From NCBI GenBank assembly GCA_021521415.1, contig JAIQDT010000672.1:1-64000 (forward strand): a DNA stretch of 64,000 nt, read 5' to 3'. The position numbers and the translations under genes were made by a program. The stretch is from Bidens hawaiensis (Eukaryota; Streptophyta; Magnoliopsida; Asterales; Asteraceae). The stretch's first letter is position 1. Each line of letters begins with the position of its first letter. Under the pieces are notes generated by a model. The model was not told the origin of the DNA. It saw only the letters and a program-made list of their open reading frames with translations, and searched no databases. Below are positions 1 to 13,570 of this stretch, piece by piece.

Positions 1-969
1 GTGTTTGGTGACGCTTTTGGGGGGGTTTTTTGATGGCCAAAGCACCCCTATAGGAGGTCCAATTGATTTTTTTTCTTTAATGTTCAGTCAGATATTTTAA
101 GTTGTTAGTTACAAGTAATCATTAATGAGTTTCTCATTGTGTTATTTCTTAGACTAACTTTATTCCTAACCCAACTCACATTTTAATAAAAAAAACTAAT
201 TTATCTCTCTTTCACCTACACAACCCAACCCAACCCAACCCAACCCAACCTAACTTTTCACTTTTATTCACAACCCAACCAAAACTAATTTTTTTATTAC
301 ATATATCTTATTTAGGTTTTAATTTATTTTATAAAATTTATTATAACTAATAACCCAAACCTTAAACTTTTACAAGTTTTAACAAAACAAAACATACGTA
401 CTCATACTAAAAAATACATATTTTTAAAGTACTCCGCTTTTAATAAACTTTATATTGAAATGTTCATAAGAATAAACTAAATGATAATATGTTTTTAGAT
501 TTTTTAAAAAAAGTTAAATAATATACATTATTAAACAAAAATCAAATTATATATAAAATAAATATTTTGAAAGAAAAAAAAATATTAAATTGATCATGTG
601 ATGAGTTGGTGGGTTGTGACCCAATTGTAAACCAAAAAAGATTTTACCTTTATTTTAAATTTTAATTCTTGAATAGTGCCACATGAGGTCACCAATAAAA
701 ATGGCAGTGGCTAATTAATATAAAAGTAATTTGTTTTTTAATAAAAGAAATGAATGAATATAAAAATTGATAAAATAACTCGTGAATATTACTTCTTTCG
801 TTGTCGTGACGTGTAAGCACACAGATCCCAATCCCAAATTAGAAAAAAAAAGACAGGTATTATTAGTTTGGAAATAAATAATTGAAAATAAAGTCAATAA
901 AAACAAAAGAAGAGAAATTAAATTAGACAATTGGATGGCAGGCCTTTTGCAGTTTACTCTCTATGCATA
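1..969. other. AT-rich intergenic DNA, no gene seen
   Basis: No exon-like reading frame is visible on either strand. The stretch is very AT-rich. A short tandem run of the pentamer CAACC lies near 219-248. The last part (from 970) is repeated behind the retroelement at 8648. Confidence 0.7.
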
Positions 970-1127
970 ATAAAAAAAGGAATTGGTATTGTAATCATAC
1001 TTTAACATGTTAAAAATGTCGTGTTTAAAAATATTAGGCGAGACAGATATTTTATTGATAACAAATTTACAATACTTACAATAATTGAGTGCCTTTAAAT
1101 TAAAATATTTAAATTAAAAATGCATTT
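970..1127 (+). repeat. 158-bp direct repeat, left copy, flanking the LTR element
   Basis: The 158 bases directly left of the LTR element reappear, apparently without mismatch, directly right of it at 8648-8805. Both start ATAAAAAAAGG and end AAAAATGCATTT. Ty3/Gypsy insertions normally leave a target duplication of about 5 bp, so this flank is unusual. The right copy sits in the promoter region of the intact beta-glucosidase gene. Confidence 0.9.
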
Positions 1128-2115
1128 TGAAGAAACACTAACCGGACCCCTGGCAGATTACTGGTAACCTGGGGGTTAGATAGATGTTTCCCACGAGGGA
1201 TTAGACCCAGAGAAGATGGTTCTTCTGATAACCTGCAAAACAGACACCGTGAGCTTGTCACTGAGAAGGGGGGGTTCCTCCTTGTGACCACCCTCCGGCG
1301 TGAGAATCAGACTAGATTGCTCTTTAAATATAAGTGTATATTAAGAGATTGCTAGAGCAGATATCAGGTATAATATGATGATACTATGTTAAGATATGAT
1401 AAGATGAGATGGTCATACCATTTGTGGTATTTATAGCCGAAGGTAGGTTTCCAAGGAGGTGTGGCCGGCTGCAACAGTGTTCCTGTTCCACCAACAGTGG
1501 CCTACGCACGTGCCCTGCTGGTAGTTGGTGGGTAGGCAGCGGCTGATAGTGACCAGGCCTGCTGTGTACTATTCCTTTTCCACCAACTGCCGGCTATGCA
1601 CGTGGTATGGCAGTAGTTGGTGAGTAGGCAGCGGCTAATAGTGACATACAGTACAGGAGCATGCTGCTCGCCATACTGTTGTCAATAAGCTGTCGTATCT
1701 TTAGTCAGATCTTTTTCCCATACCTCGTAAGGTACAGTACAGAAGATCTTCCCGTATCGTACGGACTGGCTTATTTGGGCGGGAGTATTCCCCCTCCCGC
1801 CCTTGTGCGGGATTGTTCCCGGCTTTGCTCATTCCTTCAGGTGACACTGAGTGATTGAGAGCTAAGTGCCTTGTGCGTGTAGCCTTGCTGCGCGGGTGGC
1901 CTTCCCTGATGGCTTGTATCCGAAGCTGCGGGAACAGGCGGAGTCCTTCACCATCGAGAGGCATTTCCTGCGGGAACAGCTTGCGTACTGCGCGTAAGGA
2001 CGTCACGTCTCTGAGCATGGTTGGTCCTGCGGATCCAGTTGGTTTCTGCGCAGACGTCCCTCTTCAAGGTGAGTCTTGCGGGTCCAACTGGGCTCTGCTG
2101 GGACCTACCTCTTCA
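1128..2115 (-). repeat. 3' LTR of the gag/antisense-ORF element
   Basis: On the minus strand it starts TGAAGAGGTAGG and ends GTGTTTCTTCA, giving TG...CA ends. It matches 7655-8647 almost base for base. Several open frames inside it (for example near 1701-2145) are LTR sequence and not genes, because they recur in the other LTR. Confidence 0.9.
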
Positions 2116-2132
2116 AGTCCCCCCAGTCCAAT
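2116..2132 (-). other. polypurine tract before the 3' LTR
   Basis: Read on the minus strand, GGACTGGGGGGACT directly precedes the TG of the left LTR. This is where the plus-strand primer of an LTR element is expected, and it fixes the element's orientation. Confidence 0.75.
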
Positions 2133-2504
2133 GTTCTTCTCATGAGTGTTTAATAAAGTGAGGTGAACTTTTGGACTTAAGCAAAGGGTTTTGAAAAGGG
2201 TTTTAAAAGGTTTTCCATGGGGATTCTTCCCGCGGAAGTCCTTGTCACTTGCAGAAATTCCCGAGTTTCCTGCTTGGTCTTTGGGTATGATGCGGGTAGG
2301 TCTGTAACCTCCTCGCAAGTCAGGAGCGTTGAGTCCCACTTGTGTGGATTCTCCATGAGGTTTTGGTAGTTTTGAACATAGTGATCAATTATGTTAAAAC
2401 CACCAATTCCATCCTGGAGCTTCAAACAACGTAGTTCTCGACGTTCCCGCTATGCGGGGATGTTATTTCCGTTTCCGCAAGCATTGCCCAGAAGATCCTT
2501 CTTG

Positions 2505-2880
2505 GTTTCAATTCCCAGCGGAGCGCTAGGTATGTGAAGGGTTTTGCCTTAACACTGTACCCGCGCTCGTCTTACGGTTACTTTACTTCCAAGGTATTCC
2601 TGGCGTCAATTCCCTGCGGGTGCTAGGTGTGTGAAGGGTTTTGCCTTTACACTGTACCCGCACCCGTCTTATAGTTACTTGGTTGCCGAGGTATACTTGG
2701 CTTCAATTCCCTGCGGGTGCTAGGTATGTGAAGGGTTTTGCCTTAACACTGTACCCGCATCCGTCTTACGGTTACTTGTTTGCCAAGGTTTTCTTGGCTT
2801 CAATTCCCTGCGGGTGCTAGGTATGTGAAGGGTTTTGCCTTTACACTGTACCCGCATCCGTCTTACGGTTACTTGTTTGC
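2505..2880 (+). repeat. tandem repeat, 97-bp unit, about four copies
   Basis: The motif TAGGTATGTGAAGGGTTTTG recurs at about 2527, 2624, 2721 and 2818, a constant 97-bp period. The array lies inside the retroelement between its 3' LTR and the antisense gene, directly upstream of that gene's likely start, so it may hold its promoter (inference). Confidence 0.85.
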
Positions 2881-2919
2881 GCGGCGGATTCCGCGGCGGC
2901 GACCGCGGCGGCTGCTACC

Positions 2920-4314
2920 ATGCCCCCGTCATCGGCAACGACGGCCGATCCATCAGGTACGCATGGGGCTTCTCGCCAATCTCTGCCACCTTCCCATCTG
3001 CCTGACCTCTTGGATGGATTTCCCTTGGGTTCAGGTGATGGGTTCGGCGGCTATCGGCCTGTTATTGACCCTACAGGTGCGTAGGGTTCTTTTGGCCCTT
3101 TTCATTTTTTTTTTATCATCTTTTCCTAACTGCTTTGTGTTTTTTGCAGTGTCGGATTCCAATGAAGTGTATGTTCCACGATGGAACATTCGCCGAGGAA
3201 CAACCCTTCGCACCCCTGTGGAGTGCGTGGAGTGGGCTCGTCACGCTGCTCCTAGTGGTGCGTTGGGGGAAGCCATGGCTAGCTACCAGGAGGGTAGGCT
3301 AAGCAATGAGCTTCGGGTTCTCCTGGCCCGGATGCAGCCGCGCGTCGAGCTGCTTTGTCGTGAAAACGACAAGTTAAAAGCAGCTCGCGTTAAAGAAGTA
3401 GCTCAGGCGCGGGCTGTCCGGGAGGAGAACCAAAAACTTACCGCAGTGGCTGCGGAGAAGGAGAAGGCCTTCAAGGCCCTCGAGGTTGAAGTTCAGGCTC
3501 GGCTCGAGGCCCGTTCCAAGGCTGCCCAAGCTGTTAATGAACAGCTTCGGCTGGCTAAGGAAACTGCAAGGAACGCAACCGAGAGGGCCACCAAGGCTGA
3601 AGCTGTTGCTGAGCCTCTCCGCGTGGAGAATGAGGAGCTTAAAGCCAAATTAGAGGCTCTCCAGCAGGCTCATGATGCCTTGGCGATGGAAGACGCCAAA
3701 AAGCTCCAAGAAATCCTGGACCAGAGGGGGGTGCTTGACCATGCTGAGCGTAAGCTAAAGGGCGTCGAAGAGGCTGCTGCTAAAGAAGTGTTGCTTGCCA
3801 ACCTCAACAAGAGTGAAGCCGATCGCGCCCGTAACGAAGCTCAAGCTGCCCTCCAAAAAGCCCTGGTTGCCAAGGAATGGCTTCTTCGAGAAGCGTTGTC
3901 TCAGGTAAGCTTTTATTGTCTTTACGCTTTTCTTTGTAAATAGAAAAGGTTTTGACACTTGTATATTTTCTTTTGTAGGTTGTGCATCGAGTCTTCGCTG
4001 AGACGTCGTATGACGATGCTATGAGCGCAGCCCTCAACGCTTCTCACGAGGATGGGGAAAAGGTCGGCTTCCTGCTTGGTGTAGGGTTCGTTGAGAAAGG
4101 CATCCCGCCTTCCAACTTCCCTTTGTACAATGTTGATACTGAAGCTGTTTACGACCAAGCAGTGAATCAGTACGCCGCCTTCCCGCATCCGGTGGTGGAG
4201 AAGGTGAATGAAGTTGCTGCTGCTGATGATGGGCTAGCTATCCTTAAAGCTTTCCTTGAACTGCCACGCTCTACTGACGGTGCTGGTCCAAGTGGAAGTG
4301 GCCCTGAAGCCTGA
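2920..4314 (+). CDS. antisense ORF of the Gypsy-like element; spliced coiled-coil protein
   Basis: I read three exons: 2920-3076, 3150-3904 and 3979-4314. The introns have GT-AG ends (donors GTGCGTAG and GTAAGC; acceptors TTTTTGCAG and TTTTGTAG). The joined frame is 1248 nt, 415 aa plus stop, and phase is kept at both junctions. The N-terminus is Ser/Thr/Gly-rich, then comes VPRWNIRRGTTL, then a long Glu/Lys/Ala/Leu-rich coiled coil across most of exon 2. The C-terminal exon is globular with a Gly/Ser tail. It runs against the retroelement's own sense. Plant Tat-lineage Gypsy elements often carry such an antisense gene near the 3' LTR; its function is not established. The frame is open upstream of 2920 (Ala-rich), so the start is the least certain point. 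Confidence 0.75.
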
Positions 4315-4528
4315 TCCTGAAGATCCCTTCCCACTGCTAGGATAGATTTAGCTTGTATAGATTTATTTTCTTGTAGGCGGGTAGTTACCCGGCCATTCTT
4401 GTAATGAATCATTGTGAAATATAAATCTTTGTGCGGGTAAGACCGCTTCTTTTATTGGATTCCTTGCTTTATAAACGTTATATGACTTGCATACTTTAGT
4501 TTAAATTAGCAATTTTCCAAGTGTAGAA

Positions 4529-5160
4529 TAAGTTAACCTTTGAACGTGGTAGATAATAGGTTGAAGTTTTGCTTCCTCTTTCGTGATTGTGCGGGTAGGA
4601 CCGTCACTTGCACTTAGTAGGATGGCTAACCTTTACCTGCGTCTAACCTGCGTGTAGGTTTTCCTCATCTTTTCTGAGGATAAGTTAACCTTTGAACGTG
4701 GTAGATAATAGGTGTGAAGTTTTGCTTCCTCTTTCGTGATTGTGCGGGTAGGACCGTCACTTGCACTTAGTAGGATGGCTAAACTTTACCTACGTCTGAC
4801 CTGCGTGTAGGTTTTCCTCATCCTTTTCTGAGGATAAGTTAACCTTTGAACGTGGTAGATAATAGGTGTGAAGTTTTGCTTCCTCTTTCGTGATTGTGCG
4901 GGTAGGACCGTCACTTGCACTTAGTAGGATGGCTAAACTTTACCTATATCTGACCTGCGTGTAGGTTTTCCTTATCTTTTTTGAAATTTCTAAGTGTTTA
5001 GGATAAGTTAACCTTTGAACGTGGTAGATAATAGGTTGAAGTTTTGCTTCCTCTTTCGTGATTGTGCGGGTAGGACCGTCACTTGCACTTAGTAGGATGG
5101 CTAAACTTTAACCTACATCTGACCTGCGTGTAGGTTTTCCTTATCTTTTTGTTAGAAATT
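4529..5160. repeat. tandem repeat, about 150-170 bp unit, four copies
   Basis: The block beginning TTAACCTTTGAACGTGG recurs near 4530, 4682, 4836 and 5005. Each unit contains GTGCGGGTAGGACCGTCAC. It is non-coding and lies inside the retroelement. Confidence 0.85.
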
Positions 5161-5165
5161 CTCTG

Positions 5166-5850
5166 TTTTGAATAACCGTTCGACGCGCGGTTGTTAATAG
5201 GTTAGTGTTCAGTTCTCTCTTGATTCATGCGGATAGACCGGCACTTTCATTTAGTGGGATAACTGAACTTTTCCCCTTCAACTGACATGCGTGAAGGTTT
5301 GTCGTTTTTTGGGTTTATGCGGGTTTTGCCGCCTTCCCCACGCAACGACTTTCCACGTATTTATGCGGTGAAAACCGGCATATCCGTGTTGAATAAATTA
5401 ACCGTTCGACGCGCGGTTGTTAATAGGTTAGTGTTCAGTTTCCTCTCATGATTCATGCGGATAGACCGGCACTTTCATTTAGTGGGATAACTGAACTTTT
5501 CCCCTTCAACTGACCTGCGTGAAGGTTTGCCGTTTTTTGGGTTTATGCGGGTTTTGCCGCCTTCCCCACGCAACGACTTTCCACGTATTTATGCGGTGAA
5601 AACCGGCATATCCGTGTTGAATAAATTAACCGTTCGACGCGCGGTTGTTAATAGGTTAGTGTTCAGTTTCCTCTATCATGATTCATGCGGATAGACCGGC
5701 ACTTTCATTTAGTAGGATGACTGAACTTTTCCCCTTCAACTGACCTGCGTGAAGGTTTGTCGTTTTTTGGGTTTATGCGGGTTTTGCCGCCTTCCCCACG
5801 CAACGACTTTCCACGTATTTATGCGGTGAAAACCGGCATCAGTGTTGATA
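5166..5850. repeat. tandem repeat, about 225-bp unit, three copies
   Basis: The block with ACCGTTCGACGCGCGGTTG recurs near 5175, 5400 and 5628. It differs from the neighbouring array but shares short motifs with it (GCGGRTAGACCG type), so the two may be distantly related. Non-coding, within the retroelement. Confidence 0.85.
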
Positions 5851-5909
5851 GTTCATAAAGTATAAATGTAAAATCATCAGCGTCGATGTTTTAAGGAGAA
5901 TCATTTCCA

Positions 5910-6119
5910 TTAGAAGTGGCTCTTGGCCTTTTCTTTACAAATTTGGAATTGATTTACATGCAAACTGTGTAAATGAGCTCCCTTCCATGTTGTTGGGATG
6001 GGAGTGCCATCGAGCCGATACGCACCTGGTTCGGGATCTCGTTCTTTACGCAGCATGTAGTCTCCACATTGAAGCTGGAATTTTATTAGTGTTTTCCCCA
6101 GCTGGGGTTCTACACGCAT
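5910..6119 (-). pseudogene. remnant of the pol C-terminus (integrase end)
   Basis: The minus strand reads RVEPQLGK, then CGDYMLRK, then PGAYRLDGTPIPTTWKGAHL. GAYRL...DG.P.P.TW...HL is the usual ending of Gypsy integrases after the GPY/F module. It is in the same frame as gag, a few codons beyond the gag stop. The catalytic parts of pol are missing between them, so this marks the right edge of a large internal deletion. The match is by eye and the stretch is short. Confidence 0.6.
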
Positions 6120-6134
6120 CAGCCTGCTCAGCGT

Positions 6135-7592
6135 TCATTGCGCCACGAGGTGCGCGAGCGTCCCATCTCTGACAAATGCTTCGACCATGTCCTTTACGTC
6201 TATGCATTCTTCGGTGTTGTGGCCTTTTGTCCTGTGAAAGTCACAGTATTTGCTCCGATCAGCATTGTGACGATGTCGGATTATTTGAGGCTTTGGCCAT
6301 GGGAGCTCCTCAGTAGCGAATATCTCGGTGACGCTTTTGGTGAGCGGCGTCCATCTGGAGTTCTTGTTTGACTGTACGTTATCCCTTCCGCCTAACCGAT
6401 GCTGCAAGCCGGATGAGGTGTCAAAGTTTACCCTTGACTGCCAAATGCCTAGCTTCCGCTTTTTGTTTAATCGGGCGGTAAGGACGTTGTCTTCTCTTGT
6501 TTTCTGGGTGTAGAGGTTTGTGCTCTGTGGGAGATCTCTACCCAGTTGCTTCTCCGTTTCCGCAAAGCGTTTAGCTGCTATCATGATGGCATCCCATGTG
6601 GATGGCATGCCATCTTTACCCGTTAAGGTGCGGATAAGCTCTGGGTCGTTCGCGCCCTGAATAAAAGCAGCGCGAACAAGATCTTCGCTAATGTTACCCA
6701 GACTTAGCTTCTTCGAGTTGAAGCGAGTGATGAAGTCTAGCAAAGATTCATCTTTTTCTCGAATGCACTTGAGGATTGTCCATTGCTCCTCGGTATACTT
6801 TCTTTGCTGGCTGAAGTGTTGGCTAAACTTCTGTTGGAAGTCAGCCCAGTCGTAGATGTGGTTGACCGGTAGACGATCGAACCACGCTCTAGCAGCTCCG
6901 ACAAGCGTCATTTGGAACATGTAACACCACGTGGGTTCCGTCCAACTACTGACGGTTGCCCCCGCTATGAATCTGTTCAAATGATCATCTGGGTCGGATA
7001 TACCATCATATGTGCCTATGCTGGACATTTGTTTGGCACTTTTTGGGGCAATTGCTTCTGCAATGTCCCTTGCAAATTTGGACGTTCCTGCATTTGCAAC
7101 GTTTGGTCTGAATGTTTTGGAGAAGTCACGTGGACTTCCACCTGTGTTTTTTGGTTTGAAGGCTTCTCCAAAATGCCTTCTCGGTTGGGAGTCCGTTTTC
7201 TTACGCTTCCCTTTTGCCCTATGGCGAGGGTTCGCGTCGGAGTCGGACTCCGAGTCATCGTCCCAGTATTCTTCGAATTCGTCAGCCTGTTGGACGGAAC
7301 GCAAGCGTTCGTCCAACTCAGCTTGGAATTCCTTTTGACGTGCCTCCGCCCATGCCTTAACTTCATCGAGTGTTTGGCGGGGGAGTCTTGTTCGTTTCTC
7401 TAACTGGGTATCGGTGATTCCCAGTGAGCGATTATTTACTGCACTTGCCCCAGCTTGGGTAACTGGGGTAGTGTTCGTAAAATTTACTTCACTTGCTCCG
7501 GCTTGTGTAACCGGGGTAGTGTTTGTAAAAACTGTGTAGCCGGTATTTCCCTCAGTAGCTGGGGTTGTGGTTACCGGAGTTTCTTTAACCAT
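6135..7592 (-). CDS. Gag polyprotein of the non-autonomous Gypsy-like element
   Basis: The frame encodes 485 aa and starts a little downstream of the primer-binding site. After a Thr-rich N-terminus and a charged, Lys/Arg-rich segment comes a retrotransposon gag (capsid) domain at about residues 195-330, with FIAGATVSSWTEPTWCYMFQ, AARAWFDRLP, FQQKFSQHFSQQRK and a closing LIRTLTGKDG. Near the end, YCDFHRTKGHNTEEC is a Cys/His knuckle-like segment common in plant Gypsy gags. The frame stops soon after it, whereas an autonomous element would continue into protease. It looks intact, so capsid protein may still be made. The transcript would start in the right-hand LTR and run away from copy A. Confidence 0.85.
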   Translation of the reverse strand: MVKETPVTTTPATEGNTGYTVFTNTTPVTQAGASEVNFTNTTPVTQAGASAVNNRSLGITDTQLEKRTRLPRQTLDEVKAWAEARQKEFQAELDERLRSVQQADEFEEYWDDDSESDSDANPRHRAKGKRKKTDSQPRRHFGEAFKPKNTGGSPRDFSKTFRPNVANAGTSKFARDIAEAIAPKSAKQMSSIGTYDGISDPDDHLNRFIAGATVSSWTEPTWCYMFQMTLVGAARAWFDRLPVNHIYDWADFQQKFSQHFSQQRKYTEEQWTILKCIREKDESLLDFITRFNSKKLSLGNISEDLVRAAFIQGANDPELIRTLTGKDGMPSTWDAIMIAAKRFAETEKQLGRDLPQSTNLYTQKTREDNVLTARLNKKRKLGIWQSRVNFDTSSGLQHRLGGRDNVQSNKNSRWTPLTKSVTEIFATEELPWPKPQIIRHRHNADRSKYCDFHRTKGHNTEECIDVKDMVEAFVRDGTLAHLVAQ

Positions 7593-7637
7593 CTTTCAAG
7601 AAGTTTGAAAAAACTGGAGAAAAATGTTCTAGCTTTA

Positions 7638-7653
7638 TGCACGGATGGCGCCA
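7638..7653 (-). other. primer-binding site of the Gypsy-like element
   Basis: One base inside the right LTR, the minus strand reads TGGCGCCATCCGTGC. TGGCGCC is typical of plant Gypsy primer-binding sites, complementary to a tRNA 3' end. I did not assign the tRNA. The unrelated-looking LTR element at 21431 has the same start (TGGCGCCATCC) at its own site. Confidence 0.8.
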
Positions 7654-7654
7654 A

Positions 7655-8647
7655 TGAAGAAACACTAACCGGACCCCGGGCAGATTACTGGTAACCTGGG
7701 GGTTAGATAGATGTTTCCCACGAGGGATTAGACCCAGAGAAGATGGTTCTTCTGATAACCTGCAAAACAGACACCGTGAGCTTGTCACTGAGAAGGGGGG
7801 GGGGGGTTCCTCCTTGTGACCACCCTCCGGCGTGAGAATCAGACTAGATTGCTCTTTAAATATAAGTGTATATTAAGAGATTGCTAGAGCAGATATCAGG
7901 TATAATATGATGATACTATGTTAAGATATGATAAGATGAGATGGTCATACCATTTGTGGTATTTATAGCCGAAGGTAGGTTTCCAAGGAGGTGTGGCCGG
8001 CTGCAACAGTGTTCCTGTTCCACCAACAGTGGCCTACGCACGTGCCCTGCCGGCAGTTGGTGGATAGGCAGCGGCTGATAGTGACCAGGCCTGCTGTGTA
8101 CTATTCCTTTTCCACCAACTGCCGGCTATGCACGTGGTATGGCAGTAGTTGGTGAGTAGGCAGCGGCTAATAGTGACATACAGTACAGGAGCATGCTGCT
8201 CGCCATACTGTTGTCAATAAGCTGTCGTATCTTTAGTCAGATCTTTTTCCCATACCTCGTAAGGTACAGTACAGAAGATCTTCCCGTATCGTACGGACTG
8301 GCTTATTTGGGCGGGAGTATTCCCCCTCCCGCCCTTGTGCGGGATTGTTCCCGGCTTTGCTCATTCCTTCAGGTGACACTGAGTAATTGAGAGCTAAGTG
8401 CCTTGTGCGTGTAGCCTTGCTGCGCGGGTGGCCTTCCCTGATGGCTTGTATCCGAAGCTGCGGGAACAGGCGGAGTCCTTCACCATCGGGAGGCATTTCC
8501 TGCGGGAACAGCTTGCGTACTGCGCGTAAGGACGTCACGTCTCTGAGCATGGTTGGTCCTGCGGATCCAGTTGGTTTCTGCGCAGACGTCCCTCTTCAAT
8601 GTGAGTCTTGCGGGTCCAACTGGGCTCTGCTGGGACCTACCTCTTCA
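7655..8647 (-). repeat. 5' LTR of the gag/antisense-ORF element
   Basis: It is the near-identical partner of 1128-2115. It has a longer poly-G run (near 7795) and a few base changes. Transcription from it would run leftwards. Open frames within it (for example 8233-8683) are LTR sequence, not genes. Confidence 0.9.
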
Positions 8648-8805
8648 ATAAAAAAAGGAATTGGTATTGTAATCATACTTTAACATGTTAAAAATGTCGT
8701 GTTTAAAAATATTAGGCGAGACAGATATTTTATTGATAACAAATTTACAATACTTACAATAATTGAGTGCCTTTAAATTAAAATATTTAAATTAAAAATG
8801 CATTT
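8648..8805 (+). repeat. 158-bp direct repeat, right copy
   Basis: Appears identical to 970-1127. After it the sequence continues GATTTGAGAATAAA towards copy A, so this copy keeps the original promoter context. A related piece, AAATTAAAAATGCATTCGAT, occurs at about 16110, upstream of copy B. Confidence 0.9.
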
Positions 8806-8972
8806 GATTTGAGAATAAATTTTTAATTAAAAAAAAAAACTGAAGATACTGCCTCAGCCAAAATCTACACTATAGACTGTATCACCCTTAATTCCTTAAA
8901 CTCATATGCACTTGTTACAAAAATATGTTCCTTTCTGTTGTTTTAACAAATCTCCACTCTCTCAGTTTCATT

Positions 8973-11817
<2,845 letters not shown>

Positions 11818-12750
11818 GATTGTCATATAAGAGATGTTCATACATATTCAAAGAATTTCATATGCATTCAAAGAATGTAATATATATTATTCAAAGCAAG
11901 TAGGTGTTGTGAAAAATAGTACAAAATTAGATTTTAATGTATATTGTATAACTCTAAATAATATTCAATATTTGGTTTGGTTTTCTTTTGCGTTTCACCC
12001 TTATAGTGTAAATAATATATGTTTACTCAATTTAAAGTTTTAGTAATTTTAATTTTCTCTAATAATTTGTGCTCGCTACAAGTTGAAAAAAATGGATAAT
12101 TAAGCGGTGCGATTAGTTCTTTTTATCAGTCCCGACATAAATTCTATTAAAAATGAAACTGTATTATAAATATTGTAGTTTTTTTAGGATAGTAAACTAT
12201 ACTAAGTATCATTACGTATCGGTACGATGAAGAATCAATCCACATAGATACCGGTATTGACATTCGTTTTTATAGTTTTCAATCAATGTAAAACACGTGT
12301 CGATATCTTCTAGAGCATGGGTACCAGTGTCAATATCATTTGACTGATATCGATATTCGTTTTTATGGTTTTCGATCGATATAAAGTAAAGTTCCGCTTC
12401 AACGACATGAGACTTTTAATGGTTTAGAATGGAAGTGTAATATATATGCACCAATATTTTACTTGTTATATAAAAATGAAGTGACTTTAGTTAGAATATA
12501 ATTTTATTTTGTAAGTTTTAGTATATTGTGTTTTATAAAAAAAGAAGATAGTGTTGCAATGCGTTTACATTTATTTACCTATGAATACATGTTTTATAAA
12601 AACTGGAGCTGTATCAAGCATAAAAATTGTCGATATATTTGTTATGGTTCCATTTTTGTAAAATTAATATCGAAACGTATATAAACATAAACTCATTGCA
12701 ACGAGTGGAAGATGGAAAACATGTGTAGGCAATCCAGTGAGTATTAAGAA
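11818..12750. other. copy A 3' region and AT-rich intergenic DNA
   Basis: No gene is seen. A degenerate duplication containing CGATATTCGTTTTTATGGTT type sequence lies around 12200-12400 (two related blocks about 100 bp apart). The rest is low-complexity AT-rich DNA. Confidence 0.5.
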
Positions 12751-13570
12751 AGGTTATCCCAATATGCTTTGAAAAGTTGTTTATTCATATGACAAGTTAC
12801 AGAATATAAAGAGTATACATGGCATAAATAAAGGGATTAACATCTATACAATAATGTGATAATAACTCATAACAAATTCTAGAGATATTGTCTTAGCTTG
12901 ACATTAATTCAAATATCTTGAATTAATGAATATTAATCATGTGTGTTAATATGCCCCCACAAGATCGACGGTCTTGAAGTGAGCTCGATCTTGGAAATAA
13001 GAAGATTAAATCTTGATCGTGGAGTGGGTTTTGTGAGAAGGTCTGTCAACTGTTCGTCCCCTGCAATGTGTGTAACTCGAATGGAGTGGTCATATACTTT
13101 TTCCCGAACGAAATGAAAATCTAGAGCTAGATGTTTCATACGGGAGTGGAAAACAGGATTGGCTGAATATTATGTGGCACTAAGATTGTCACAAAAAATT
13201 GTTGGGATGGTGGTAGAGGTGAAACCAAGTTCATGTAATAGTGAGTTTAGCCATAGTATTTCAGTTGTTGTTGAAGCTACGGCTCGAAACTCAGCTTCAG
13301 TGGTCGAGCGGGCTATAGTAGGTTGTCGTTTAGAGCTCCATGAGATCGGATTAGACCCGAGATAAACAATATAATCGGCGGTACTCCGATAATTGTCTTT
13401 GTCTCCTGCCCAATCTGCATCGGTAAAGGCATGTAGTTGTAATGGAGACTTATGACGAAGTAAAAGCCTTTACTGATGGAGCCGTGGAGATAACGAAGGA
13501 GGTGTTTAAGAGCATTGAAACACCGTCTTAACAACATCACTAAAGCCAACAGACCAGAAGCAACCTAATT
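12751..13570 (-). mobile_element. truncated Ty1/Copia remnant: RNase H end plus 3' LTR
   Basis: The minus strand between about 13549 and 12933 gives, across several frames, ALKHLLRYLHGSI and then MKHLALDFHFVREKV, LTDLLTKP. This is the last part of a Copia RNase H. A purine-rich TCTTGTGGGGGCATATTAAC marks the start of the 3' LTR near 12952, which runs left to about 12751. Reverse transcriptase and everything upstream are missing, and the frame is broken. Confidence 0.75.

Larger units (their letters stand above)
1128..8647 (-). mobile_element. non-autonomous Ty3/Gypsy-like LTR retrotransposon with gag and antisense ORF, pol deleted
   Basis: Two near-identical LTRs of about 990 bp (1128-2115 and 7655-8647) bound the element. 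On the minus strand the order is 5' LTR (right), primer-binding site, gag, a remnant of the integrase C-terminus, two tandem-repeat blocks, a gene on the opposite strand, a purine tract and the 3' LTR (left). No protease, reverse transcriptase, RNase H or integrase catalytic core is present, so it would need a helper element. Gag plus an antisense gene next to the 3' LTR is known from plant Tat-lineage Gypsy elements. I noted at least five LTR differences plus a poly-G length change, so it is fairly young. It ends about 170 bp upstream of the copy A start codon. Confidence 0.85.

Noticed and set aside
1701..2339. Overlapping frames of about 90-105 aa on both strands
   Set aside because: Most lie in the LTR and recur at 8233-8683; no domain and both strands open equally.
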